A DNA stretch of 64,000 bases, taken from contig JBEKTW010000008.1 of assembly GCA_049515655.1 (NCBI GenBank), positions 62,001-126,000 of the forward strand. Reading direction: 5' to 3'. Positions within the stretch are counted from its first letter, which is position 1. Each line of letters starts with the position of its first letter. The stretch comes from JBEKTW01 sp049515655 (GTDB lineage: Bacteria > Bacteroidota > Ignavibacteria > UBA10030 > SZUA-254). Under the pieces are notes generated by a model. The model made no database searches. It worked only from the letters and a program-made list of their open reading frames with translations, and was not told where the DNA came from. Both the position numbers and the translations under genes were made by a program. Shown here in pieces: positions 17,092-25,593 of the stretch.

Positions 17092-18102
17092 ATGCTCAAT
17101 CGGATCGAACGAATTCGACTGTCTGCTCTGGAGGCGTTGGAGGCGGTGAAAAACCTTCAGGAATTGGAAAATGTGCGGGTGATGTTCCTCGCCCGGAAAG
17201 GGGAAATAGCCGAATTGTTTGACCGCATGAAAGAGGTACCCCCGGAGGAGCGCCCCGCGCTGGGGAAGGCCCTTAATGAGCTGAGAACCTCGGTGCAGTC
17301 GGCGTTTGACCAAAAAAAGGCAGGACTTGAGCACGCAACTCACCGAGAACAGACGACAGTTGATTTCACACTCCCCGGTCGCAAGCAATGGGTTGGTTCA
17401 AAACATCCAATTACGCAAACGCTCGACGAGATCAAACGAATTTTCACGGGGATGGGATTTACAGTGGCGACCGGCCCCGAAATCGAGGACGATTACCATA
17501 ACTTCGAGGCTCTGAATTTTCCGCCAGACCATCCCGCACGCGACATGCAGGACACTTTCTTCATCTCCGACAAGATACTTCTCCGAACTCACACCTCGCC
17601 CGTTCAAATACGGGTCATGGAACAACAAAAACCACCGGTGAGGGTCATCATACCGGGCCGCTGTTACCGTAACGAAGCGATAAGCGCTAGAAGCTATTGC
17701 CTCTTCCATCAGGTGGAGGGACTGTACGTCGACGTCGGCGTGACATTCAGCGAACTCAAGGGCACGCTGGTCGCTTTCGCAAAACAACTGTATGGGCCGG
17801 ATACGCGCTACCGGTTTCGACCGAGCTTTTTTCCGTTCACGGAACCGAGTGCCGAAATGGACATCTCCTGCTTCATCTGTGCCGGGAAAGGATGCCGTGT
17901 TTGCAAGCACACAGGATGGCTCGAAATTCTTGGTTGTGGGATGGTCGACCCCAATGTCTATAAGTTTGTCGGATATGATCCCGAGAAGTACACCGGTTAT
18001 GCTTTCGGGATGGGAATTGAACGAATGGCGATGTTACGCTACGGCATTGATGACATCCGTATATTCTTCGATAATGATGTTAGATTCTTGAAGCAATTTT
18101 AA
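17092..18102 (+). CDS. pheS: Phenylalanyl-tRNA synthetase alpha subunit
   Basis: Catalytic subunit of the (alpha-beta)2 PheRS. 336 residues: an N-terminal coiled coil (about 1-85), then the class II core. GAGRCYRNEAISAR-type motif 2 appears as PGRCYRNEAISARSYCLFHQVEGL, and the C-terminal GCGMVDPNVYKF and YAFGMGIERMAMLRY are the active-site motifs. The 80-nt gap from rplT holds a small hairpin (TGGAGC CGGT GCTCCA, 17053-17068) with no T tract. pheT follows after 12 nt. Confidence 0.97.
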   Translation: MLNRIERIRLSALEALEAVKNLQELENVRVMFLARKGEIAELFDRMKEVPPEERPALGKALNELRTSVQSAFDQKKAGLEHATHREQTTVDFTLPGRKQWVGSKHPITQTLDEIKRIFTGMGFTVATGPEIEDDYHNFEALNFPPDHPARDMQDTFFISDKILLRTHTSPVQIRVMEQQKPPVRVIIPGRCYRNEAISARSYCLFHQVEGLYVDVGVTFSELKGTLVAFAKQLYGPDTRYRFRPSFFPFTEPSAEMDISCFICAGKGCRVCKHTGWLEILGCGMVDPNVYKFVGYDPEKYTGYAFGMGIERMAMLRYGIDDIRIFFDNDVRFLKQF

Positions 18103-18114
18103 GCTTTACATACG

Positions 18115-20553
18115 ATGCGTATCTCATTACAGTGGCTGAAGAAATACGTCGACATTGAACTCTCAACGGAGGAACTCGCCCGCAGGCTGACGATGGCGGG
18201 ACTTGAGGTGGAGAGCACAGAGTACCTTGGCGACAAGTATAAGGGATTTGTAGTTGGCCGGGTGATCGACGTCGCAAAGCATCCGAACGCGGACAAACTT
18301 ACCGTGTGCAAGGTCGATACCGGGAGGGACATTCTCCAAATGGTCTGTGGTGCTCCCAATGTTGCTCCTGGACAAAAGGTGGCGGTTGGACTCGTTGGCG
18401 CGGAGGTGCCTCACGACCAGCATGACCCCACGGGCAAGCCATTTAGACTTTCCCAGGTGAAGATCAGAGGAGTAGATTCGTTCGGGATGATCTGTTCTGG
18501 ATTCGAGCTCGACCTCGGCGAGGACAAGGCCGGGATTCTGGTTCTTGATCCAAGCGCGACACCCGGCACTCCATTGAGCGAATATCTTGGTTTAGATGAT
18601 ACTGTCTTCGACATTGGAATAACGCCCAATCGACCGGATGCGATGAATCATCTTGGCATCGCACGCGAAATCGCTGCGATAACAGGAAAGAAACTCAAAC
18701 TCCCCAGGATCAGATTTGCAGAGAGCAAGAAAAAGACGAAGGAATTTGCTTCTGTGAGGGTCATAGATTCGGTGGCGTGCCCGCGCTACACCGTAAGAGT
18801 GCTGCTCAGCGTAAACGTCGGCCCTTCTCCAAAGTGGATGCAGAATCTTCTCCAGGCCGTTGGTATTCGACCTATCAATAACGTCGTCGACGCAACAAAC
18901 TATGTCTTAATGGAATGCGGGCATCCCCTTCATGCCTTTGATTATGATAAGATCTCGCGCCACGAAATCATCGTGAAGTGTGGAAACCAGGGACAACCAT
19001 TCACTACGCTGGACCACAAGGAGCGGAAGCTTCGGGGCGATACACTCATGATCTGTGATTCCGATGGTCCTCTCGCCGTCGCGGGAGTGATGGGGGGGAT
19101 CAATTCTGAAATCTCTGAGGCAACGACCAATGTACTGCTCGAGAGCGCCTACTTTGACCCAAGAAGCGTACGGAGAACCTCGAAGTACCTCGGGATCTCA
19201 AGTGATGCATCACAGCGTTTTGAGCGCGGAGCAGACCCAAATGCTACGCGATGGGCGGCAGACCGAGCGGCATCCTTGATGCGGGAATTCTGCGGTGGTG
19301 AAGTTCTCTGCAACCCGATTGATGTCTATCCGAGGAGAATCGTTCCGAAGAGAGTGCCGCTCCGGGTTAAGAAGGCAAATGAAATACTTGGGACAACACT
19401 CCGTGCCTCAATGGTTTCCGCTCTTCTGCATAAACTCGGAATTGATGACATAAAGTCAGCTGGCAAGAAAAAAGTAAAGGATGAGCTCGTGTTTCTCGTT
19501 CCCACTTCCCGACAGGACCTGGAACGCGAGATCGATTTGGTCGAGGAAATCGCCCGTATGTATGGTTACGGCAATATTGGAATTCAAACGAGAACCTCTC
19601 TGGAATATTCAACTCATGCTCCCGCGCCTGACGCTGATGATGTTCTCAGGGAATGGTTAATTGGCCGGGGGTTCCGTGAAATCATTACGAATAGCATGGA
19701 ACACGAATGGATGGCCTCGCTTGCCTCGAACAAGGCAGTGGAGGTTGCCAATCCCATCAGCAAAGATATGGGGTTCCTTCGAACGAGTTTGATACCGAGT
19801 GCCCTAAGCGTAGTTCGAAACAATGTATTCCAGGGGGCAAAAAACCTCCGATTGTTTGAAATCGGGAGGGTATATTTCCGGGACCGGAGACCGGGAAAGC
19901 CGGGCTGGATTGCCGGTTTTGAGGAATTTCCGAAACTGATTCTTGTATTTTACGGAAATGCGCGTCCTCAAGACTGGGATATTAAGTCAAGATTTATCGA
20001 TATCTTCGACGTGAAAGGAGAGCTGGAGGCCCTTTTTGAAAAAATTTTCCTTGACAATTATAAATTTATTCCGTATCCTACTACCAAAGCTTTAACTGAG
20101 GACGGGCTTCTTGTTGAAATCAATGGAGAAGAAGCTGGTTTCCTGGGTAATGTCAGGAAGACTGTTCTCCAGCGCTTTGACATTGAGTCGGATGTTTATG
20201 TTGCGGAACTGGAAGCAGGGATTCTCAGCCGCGTAATGCATGAGCGGCGTGCGTATCGGGCTCCGTCGAGATATCCCTTGGTAGCACGCGACCTTGCGAT
20301 TGTTGTCGATGAAGGACTGCCGGTGGAGGAGTTGGTCTCGGAGATTCGTCGTGCAAGCGGGCCGCTCCTGACCTCGGTGGAATTATTTGACATATACCGT
20401 GGAAACCAGATCGGAGCGGGCAAAAAGAGTTGTGCTTTTTCGATGGAGTATCGTTCGGAAGATCACACCCTCACTCAGGAAGAGATTGAAGTGATAGTGC
20501 GAAACGTCATCGGTCATCTATCGTCAAAATTCAATGCATCACTACGAGCATAG
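18115..20553 (+). CDS. pheT: Phenylalanyl-tRNA synthetase beta subunit
   Basis: Editing and tRNA-binding subunit of PheRS, 812 residues. Domains in order: an EMAP-II-like tRNA-binding domain (about 40-150), B1/B5 and B3/4 editing regions (NATNYVLMECGHPLHAF-type segment near 260), a degenerate catalytic-like core, and the C-terminal FDX-ACB anticodon-binding domain from about residue 715 (APSRYPLVARDLAIVVDE). It lies 12 nt after pheS and 9 nt before the coiled-coil gene. Confidence 0.97.
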   Translation: MRISLQWLKKYVDIELSTEELARRLTMAGLEVESTEYLGDKYKGFVVGRVIDVAKHPNADKLTVCKVDTGRDILQMVCGAPNVAPGQKVAVGLVGAEVPHDQHDPTGKPFRLSQVKIRGVDSFGMICSGFELDLGEDKAGILVLDPSATPGTPLSEYLGLDDTVFDIGITPNRPDAMNHLGIAREIAAITGKKLKLPRIRFAESKKKTKEFASVRVIDSVACPRYTVRVLLSVNVGPSPKWMQNLLQAVGIRPINNVVDATNYVLMECGHPLHAFDYDKISRHEIIVKCGNQGQPFTTLDHKERKLRGDTLMICDSDGPLAVAGVMGGINSEISEATTNVLLESAYFDPRSVRRTSKYLGISSDASQRFERGADPNATRWAADRAASLMREFCGGEVLCNPIDVYPRRIVPKRVPLRVKKANEILGTTLRASMVSALLHKLGIDDIKSAGKKKVKDELVFLVPTSRQDLEREIDLVEEIARMYGYGNIGIQTRTSLEYSTHAPAPDADDVLREWLIGRGFREIITNSMEHEWMASLASNKAVEVANPISKDMGFLRTSLIPSALSVVRNNVFQGAKNLRLFEIGRVYFRDRRPGKPGWIAGFEEFPKLILVFYGNARPQDWDIKSRFIDIFDVKGELEALFEKIFLDNYKFIPYPTTKALTEDGLLVEINGEEAGFLGNVRKTVLQRFDIESDVYVAELEAGILSRVMHERRAYRAPSRYPLVARDLAIVVDEGLPVEELVSEIRRASGPLLTSVELFDIYRGNQIGAGKKSCAFSMEYRSEDHTLTQEEIEVIVRNVIGHLSSKFNASLRA

Positions 20554-20562
20554 GAGACCACA

Positions 20563-20910
20563 TTGGTAGATCACCAGGAAAGGGAAATTGAGTTCGCGTC
20601 CACAAAAGAGGCTAGGGCGTTTGAGGATGCGCTGAAGGTTCTTTGGGACAAGGTGAACGCGGCTTCTGCGTTAATTGGCGATTTAAAGAGTGAGAGACAA
20701 TCGATTCACGAGCGTTTGACATCCGCTCATGTTCAGATTGAGAGTCTGAAAAGTGAACTCCAGAATAAGGAGCAGGAAATCAAGCGGATGCGGGCGGAGT
20801 TGGTGCAGGCATCCAATTCGAATAGTTCATTTTCTTTTTCGAACGAAGAAAAGGAGATTCTTCGTGAGAGAATCCGGGAACTAATTGCAAAAATCAATTC
20901 TCATTTGTAA
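20563..20910 (+). CDS. Coiled-coil protein between pheT and zapA
   Basis: A 115-residue acidic, almost wholly helical protein. A heptad-rich coiled coil runs from about residue 20 to 85 (KSERQSIHERLTSAHVQIESLK), then a short serine/asparagine linker and a terminal helix ending KEILRERIRELIAKINSHL. Translation starts at TTG 20563, 5 nt after AGGAGA. The shape and its place next to zapA suggest a ZapB-like division accessory or a ZapA partner. This is inference from context, as no recognised catalytic or binding motif is present. Confidence 0.75.
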   Translation: MVDHQEREIEFASTKEARAFEDALKVLWDKVNAASALIGDLKSERQSIHERLTSAHVQIESLKSELQNKEQEIKRMRAELVQASNSNSSFSFSNEEKEILRERIRELIAKINSHL

Positions 20911-20918
20911 GTTAGTAC

Positions 20919-20962
20919 TGTCCCCAAAGGCGGTAAGAGTTAAACCGACCGCACGGGGGACA
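20919..20962 (+). other. Nested stem-loop upstream of zapA
   Basis: TGTCCCC (20919-20925) pairs with GGGGACA (20956-20962), and inside it GCGGT (20930-20934) pairs with ACCGC (20948-20952). There is no T tract, so it is not a standard terminator. A weak promoter match (TTG, 21 nt, TACTTCAG, 20989-21020) follows it. It may be a leader or processing structure between the coiled-coil gene and zapA. Confidence 0.4.
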
Positions 20963-21041
20963 TGTTGGTAGGTGAAGCTTTAGTATGTTTGGCATAAGAG
21001 AACGATCAATTTTACTTCAGAATCATTGACGGCATCGGATT

Positions 21042-21338
21042 ATGGCGACAGACGGGAAAAGCATCAAGGTTAAAATCTTTGGGTCGGAATATCCACTGCG
21101 TGGTGAAAGTGAAGAACTCACCAAGAAAGTGGCAGGCTACGTTGATGAAATGATTCACACGATCCATGAACGAATACCCGAGCAACCACCGCTTACTGTT
21201 GCGGTTCTATCAGCACTTAACATCACGGAAGACTTGTTCAAAGAGCGAGAGAGTTATCGCTCGTTCTTTGCTCATATAGAACACGAAATTGTGCAGATGA
21301 ATAACCATCTCGATCAATGTTTACGTTCTGAAGTTTAG
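21042..21338 (+). CDS. zapA: Cell division protein ZapA
   Basis: 98 residues, the usual ZapA length. The N-terminal strand region (KSIKVKIFGSEYPLRGES) and the long helix with VAGYVDEMIHTI and VAVLSALNITEDLFKE match the family, which bundles FtsZ protofilaments at mid-cell as a tetramer. The 335-nt gap to rny on its right holds a candidate structured RNA. Confidence 0.9.
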   Translation: MATDGKSIKVKIFGSEYPLRGESEELTKKVAGYVDEMIHTIHERIPEQPPLTVAVLSALNITEDLFKERESYRSFFAHIEHEIVQMNNHLDQCLRSEV

Positions 21339-21389
21339 ATTTTTGTTCTTTGTCATCGTTCGTAGCGGCACACACGTAGTGTTTTAAAA

Positions 21390-21655
21390 ACCGCACCTCC
21401 GGCCAATTCATCCCGCTCAGGCGGGATGATGAGTCAAACATATTAAAGAATCTGACAAGTAACTTTAATAGGGAACTCGGCTCTCGGACGTCGTATTACG
21501 GGCCTCATCCCGTTTAGCGGGATTTGCGTTACCTCCAAATTTATTTGGATGTGCAAACAGTGGAAGTAAGAAACGTTCAGGCGAGTACCCACTGTGTATT
21601 ATCTGAGATTCTTCAATACACGTGACGAAAGGCCCGGTGCGGTTTTCTTTTTTTT
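21390..21655 (+). ncRNA. Candidate structured RNA between zapA and rny
   Basis: The ends pair: ACCGCACC (21390-21397) with GGTGCGGT (21636-21643), continued by GGCC (21401-21404) with GGCC (21631-21634). The 3' arm is followed by TTTCTTTTTTTT. Inside lie hairpins at 21408-21429 (9 bp, TCAG loop), 21441-21470 (8 bp), 21507-21523 (6-7 bp), 21534-21549 (6 bp), 21557-21595 (7 bp) and 21594-21621 (7 bp). The loops of the second and last hairpins contain AATCT and AGATT and could kiss. No coding frame is convincing. Its place next to zapA recalls 6S RNA (ssrS) in other bacteria, but the fold was not recognisable as 6S, RNase P RNA, tmRNA or SRP RNA by eye. Confidence 0.55.
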
Positions 21656-21673
21656 CATTCATTCGGAGGAAAT

Positions 21674-23242
21674 ATGGTACTTGAACTCTATGTGATTGTT
21701 CCCATTGTCATTGTACTCGTTGGTGTGTCGTTCGCTCTGGGCTGGTATTTCGAACGGCGAAGCGGCCAAAACAAGGTCGCAAGCGCCGAAGAAAGGGCGA
21801 AGAAAGTCCTGGCAGATGCCGAGCGTGATGCCAACAATCTCAAGAAGGAAAAACTGCTTGAGGTGAAGGATGAATGGTACAAGAAGAAACAGGAACACGA
21901 CCACGAAATCAACTCGAAGCGGAGCAAGCTTCAAGCCTTCGAGAAGCAGCTAGGGTTGCGCGAGGAGAACCTGGAGCGCAGGGTTGAACTCATTAACAAG
22001 AAGGAGAAGGAACTCACCCACGCCAAACGCGAGAGCGATGAACGCTTCAAACAAGTCGAAGAGAAGCAGTCGCTGCTTCAACGGCTTATTCAGGACGAGA
22101 ACCAACGACTTGAGCGCGTGTCGGGTTTGACCCGCGAAGAAGCGAGAAAAACGTTGATGGCGAACCTGGTGGCCGAAGCTAAAGCGGAAGCGGCACAGAC
22201 CATCAAGGAAGTCCGTGACGGCGCGAAACTGGAAGCGAAAAAGGAAGCCCAAAAACTCGTCGTCCAGGCCATTCAGCGAAGCGCTTCCGACCATTCCGTC
22301 GAAGCAAGCGTCAGCGTTCTCCATCTTGCAAATGACGAGATGAAAGGACGCATTATCGGGAAGGAAGGCCGGAACATCCGTTCCTTTGAGGCCTCGACGG
22401 GGGTGGACGTGATCGTCGACGATACTCCTGAGGCAGTCATTCTTTCAGCTTTCGATCCTTTACGGCGCGAGGTCGCGCGTATTTCCCTCGAACGTCTTAT
22501 TGCCGACGGCCGTATTCATCCCTCGCGCATCGAGGAAGTGGTGGAGAAAGTTCGCAAGGAACTCGATGAAGAGATCCTTCGAACGGGTGAGGGTGCGCTG
22601 CTCGAGTGTGGATTGCACGGGGCGCACCAGGAAATCCTGAAGCATGTTGGCTTGATGAAATATCGCTCAAGCTACGGACAGAATCTTCTGGCCCACAGCA
22701 TCGAGGTCGCGCAGCTTACGGGCCTCATGGCCGTGGAACTCGGTCTTGATGCAACGCTGGCGAAGCGTGGGGGGTTGTTGCACGACATCGGGAAGACACT
22801 GGACCGGTCCGTTGAGGGCCCTCACGCTCTGCTCGGTTACGACCTTGTAAAAAAATACGGCGAACACCCCACTGTCGTTAATGCCGTCGGCGCACACCAT
22901 GAAGATATTCCTATGGAAACGCCCATCACAGCGCTTGTGCAGGCCGCGGACGCAATCAGTGGTGCCCGGCCGGGCGCCCGGCGTGAGTCCGTTGAGATCT
23001 ATGCCAAACGGCTCGAACGACTTGAGAAAATCGCAAAGACCTTCGACGGCGTCGCAAACACGTATGCCATCCAGGCGGGGAGGGAGATCAGGGTCATCGT
23101 AGAACACGATAAGATTGATGATGCGATGGCGGATATGCTCGCCCATGATATCGCGGAGAAAATTCAGTCAGAATTGGAATACCCCGGTCAAATCAAGGTG
23201 ACCGTCATCAGAGAAAAGCGATCAATTGCGTACGCGAAATAA
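21674..23242 (+). CDS. rny: Ribonuclease Y
   Basis: Membrane-anchored endoribonuclease that starts mRNA decay. 522 residues: an N-terminal membrane helix (about 3-25), a long charged coiled coil (about 30-190), a KH domain (MKGRIIGKEGRNIRSFEASTGVDV near 218-241), and an HD domain with the metal motif GGLLHDIGKTLD and AVGAHHED. A strong ribosome-binding site (GGAGG) precedes ATG 21674. A T-rich terminator-like tract ends only 18 nt upstream of the start, so expression may depend on read-through or another promoter. Confidence 0.97.
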   Translation: MVLELYVIVPIVIVLVGVSFALGWYFERRSGQNKVASAEERAKKVLADAERDANNLKKEKLLEVKDEWYKKKQEHDHEINSKRSKLQAFEKQLGLREENLERRVELINKKEKELTHAKRESDERFKQVEEKQSLLQRLIQDENQRLERVSGLTREEARKTLMANLVAEAKAEAAQTIKEVRDGAKLEAKKEAQKLVVQAIQRSASDHSVEASVSVLHLANDEMKGRIIGKEGRNIRSFEASTGVDVIVDDTPEAVILSAFDPLRREVARISLERLIADGRIHPSRIEEVVEKVRKELDEEILRTGEGALLECGLHGAHQEILKHVGLMKYRSSYGQNLLAHSIEVAQLTGLMAVELGLDATLAKRGGLLHDIGKTLDRSVEGPHALLGYDLVKKYGEHPTVVNAVGAHHEDIPMETPITALVQAADAISGARPGARRESVEIYAKRLERLEKIAKTFDGVANTYAIQAGREIRVIVEHDKIDDAMADMLAHDIAEKIQSELEYPGQIKVTVIREKRSIAYAK

Positions 23243-23258
23243 GCAGCGAACAATGAGA

Positions 23259-23293
23259 AGAAGCCAGCCGGAGCGGGAAGAAGGCTGGCTTCT
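23259..23293 (+). terminator. GC-rich hairpin between rny and coaE
   Basis: AGAAGCCAGCC (23259-23269) pairs perfectly with GGCTGGCTTCT (23283-23293) across a 13-nt loop. The tail CTGTTT is a poor T tract. It ends 6 nt before the coaE ATG, so it may terminate rny transcripts inefficiently or limit ribosome access to coaE. Confidence 0.5.
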
Positions 23294-23299
23294 CTGTTT

Positions 23300-23941
23300 A
23301 TGAAATCCAGGAAAACATCGAGACGAGGATCATCGCTAGTCGTCGGGGTCACTGGCGGCATTGGCAGTGGTAAGTCAGAGGTTTGTCTGGTGTTCCAGCA
23401 GCTTGGCGCGGTGGTTCTTTCTGCGGACGCAATCGCGCGGGAAATCATCAATACGCACCTAGCGGTGAAGCGAGAAATCCGACGTGTCTTCGGGGATCAT
23501 GTGTATTCCAGGAATGGAGTGCTCAAGCGGGAGCAGGTGGCAGCCCTCATATTCAAGGATGAAGCTCTCAAGAACAAATTGAATGACATTGTTCATCCCT
23601 ATGTACTGCAGAACCTGCGACAGAAGATCAGGTCGACCAGAAACAAGGGCATTGTTGTTGTGGAAGCAGCTCTCGTCTACGAGGCGCGTGCCGAGGATCT
23701 CTTTGATGTCGTGGTGGTGGTTGATGCCCCCGAAGGAGTGCGGATGCAGCGGATATCAAAACGGGACGGAATAAGCCACGGCGAAGCACAATTGAGGATA
23801 CAATCGCAGTTACCGTCGGAGGAGAAAACGGCACGTGCCGATCTTGTGATCCGTAATGAGGGTCGTCTGGGCCTGCTTCGGGGAAATTGCGCGTTCATTT
23901 TCCATATTTTGAACCACCTCGTTCCCGTTTCCCGCTTATAA
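23300..23941 (+). CDS. coaE: Dephospho-CoA kinase
   Basis: Last step of coenzyme A synthesis: phosphorylates the 3' hydroxyl of dephospho-CoA. 213 residues with the P-loop GVTGGIGSGKSEV (about 16-28), the substrate-binding LSADAIAREI, and the lid-region arginines (QRISKRDGISHGEA). There is no ribosome-binding site before ATG 23300; a stable hairpin occupies that place. No alternative start exists between it and the P-loop. Confidence 0.95.
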   Translation: MKSRKTSRRGSSLVVGVTGGIGSGKSEVCLVFQQLGAVVLSADAIAREIINTHLAVKREIRRVFGDHVYSRNGVLKREQVAALIFKDEALKNKLNDIVHPYVLQNLRQKIRSTRNKGIVVVEAALVYEARAEDLFDVVVVVDAPEGVRMQRISKRDGISHGEAQLRIQSQLPSEEKTARADLVIRNEGRLGLLRGNCAFIFHILNHLVPVSRL

Positions 23942-23947
23942 ATCGTC

Positions 23948-25561
23948 ATGACAAAAGAAATTCGGATTGATTTTCTCATCGTGGGCAGCGGCATCGCCGG
24001 TCTTTCACTGGCGATCAAGGCAGCGGAGGTGGGAACTGTTGCAATCGTGACAAAGAAAAAGAAGGCGGAATCGAATACAAACTATGCACAAGGGGGGATC
24101 GCGGCGGTCGCATCTTCCGACGATTCATTCGAGTTGCACATTCAGGACACGCTCGACACCGGCGTCGGGCTTTGCCATCAAGACGCTGTGGAAGTGCTCG
24201 TCAGGGAAGGGCCGTCGGGCCTGAAAGGACTGACGATGCTGGGTGTCGATTTCACGGAGCGTAACGGAAAGCTTGACCTTGGGAGAGAAGGCGGGCATTC
24301 CCGCAATCGCATTGTTCATGCGCACGACCACACGGGCAGGGAAATTGAACGGGCGTTGCTCTCTCGGATCGCCCATCATCCCAATATTACCGTGTTTGAA
24401 GACCACCTGGCCATCGATTTCATCACCGAACACAACGTAGGTATTCCCCTGAACAAGCTTACGCCGATTCACTGTTGGGGTGTGTATGCCCTCGATGTGA
24501 GTGCGAACGAGGTGAAAAAATTCCTTGCCCGTGTCACTTTGGTTTGTACCGGTGGTGTGGGTCAGGTCTACCGCCATACGACAAACCCACCGATCGCGAC
24601 TGGAGATGGAATCGCCATGGCGTACCGCGCGGGCGCTTTGATCGGTAACATGGAATTCATCCAGTTTCATCCAACCTCGTTGTACAATTCGGGTTCTCCC
24701 GCCTTTCTGATCTCAGAGGCCGTTCGCGGTTTTGGGGGAGTCCTGAGAACCCTACAGGGCGAGGATTTTATGACCCGTTACGACCGCCGCGGCTCGCTTG
24801 CCCCCCGGGACATCGTCGCCCGGGCGATCGACGTTGAATTGAAAAAGAGCGGGGACGACTACGTCCTGCTCGACCTGCGGCATTTGTCTGCGGAAAAGGT
24901 GAAGGAACACTTTCCGCACATTTATGAAACATGTCTGACAAAATACAAACTCGATATCACCAAGGAACCTATTCCTGTGGTCCCAGCCGCCCACTATTCG
25001 TGTGGTGGTATCGTCACCGACCTGAACGGTCGGACCTCGATTAGCAATCTTTATGCGTGCGGGGAAGTCGCGATGACCGGTGTCCATGGAGCGAACCGTC
25101 TCGCGAGCAATTCTCTGCTCGAGGCGATTGTGTTTTCATCCAGGGCTAACCTGGATGCCGAGAAAACCCTCGCGTCGAATCCCCCGTCATTCCCGGTGAT
25201 TCCTGACTGGGATGAGAGCGGAACCTTCAACGCGGCAGAGTGGGTTCTCATTTCTCACGATAAAAGGGAAATTCAGGAACTGATGTGGGATTATGTCGGA
25301 ATTGTTCGCTCCAGCCTGCGTTTGGAGCGCGCGCTGCGGCGAATCAACTTCATCATGGAGGAAGTAGAAGCGTTTTACAAGCGGACGAAGGTTGTCGAGG
25401 ACCTGATTGAACTGCGGAATCTGGCGACGGTCGGCGACCTTATCATCCGCAGCGCTCTCAGCCGCAAGGAGAGTCGTGGACTGCACTACATGACGGACTA
25501 CCCCGAACGCGACGACACGTCATGGTTGCACGATACGCTCCTTTCAATCTGGGACGCTTGA
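23948..25561 (+). CDS. nadB: L-aspartate oxidase
   Basis: FAD enzyme that oxidises L-aspartate to iminoaspartate for de novo NAD synthesis. 537 residues. The FAD-binding start IVGSGIAGLSLAIKAAEVG (about 11-29), the second flavin motif NYAQGGIAAV, the active-site region HDHTGREIERAL and the C-terminal FAD contact ANRLASNSLLEA are all present, with the helical C-terminal domain of the fumarate reductase/aspartate oxidase family. nadA and nadC are not adjacent. Its stop codon overlaps the purF promoter. Confidence 0.96.
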   Translation: MTKEIRIDFLIVGSGIAGLSLAIKAAEVGTVAIVTKKKKAESNTNYAQGGIAAVASSDDSFELHIQDTLDTGVGLCHQDAVEVLVREGPSGLKGLTMLGVDFTERNGKLDLGREGGHSRNRIVHAHDHTGREIERALLSRIAHHPNITVFEDHLAIDFITEHNVGIPLNKLTPIHCWGVYALDVSANEVKKFLARVTLVCTGGVGQVYRHTTNPPIATGDGIAMAYRAGALIGNMEFIQFHPTSLYNSGSPAFLISEAVRGFGGVLRTLQGEDFMTRYDRRGSLAPRDIVARAIDVELKKSGDDYVLLDLRHLSAEKVKEHFPHIYETCLTKYKLDITKEPIPVVPAAHYSCGGIVTDLNGRTSISNLYACGEVAMTGVHGANRLASNSLLEAIVFSSRANLDAEKTLASNPPSFPVIPDWDESGTFNAAEWVLISHDKREIQELMWDYVGIVRSSLRLERALRRINFIMEEVEAFYKRTKVVEDLIELRNLATVGDLIIRSALSRKESRGLHYMTDYPERDDTSWLHDTLLSIWDA

Positions 25562-25588
25562 GTTGCGTCCGAATTTTGATTATTTTGT
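25558..25588 (+). promoter_or_regulatory. Promoter of purF
   Basis: TTG (25558-25560), 20 nt, TATTTTGT (25581-25588), starting inside the last codons of nadB. The ATG of purF is 5 nt beyond the downstream element, so a leaderless or nearly leaderless mRNA is predicted. Confidence 0.5.
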
Positions 25589-25593
25589 GAGAT

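Noticed and set aside
21390..21655. RNase P RNA, tmRNA or SRP RNA as the identity of the zapA-rny RNA
   Set aside because: The conserved RNase P core, the tmRNA 5' and 3' tRNA-like ends and the SRP GGAAG/GCAG core are all missing, and the length does not fit.
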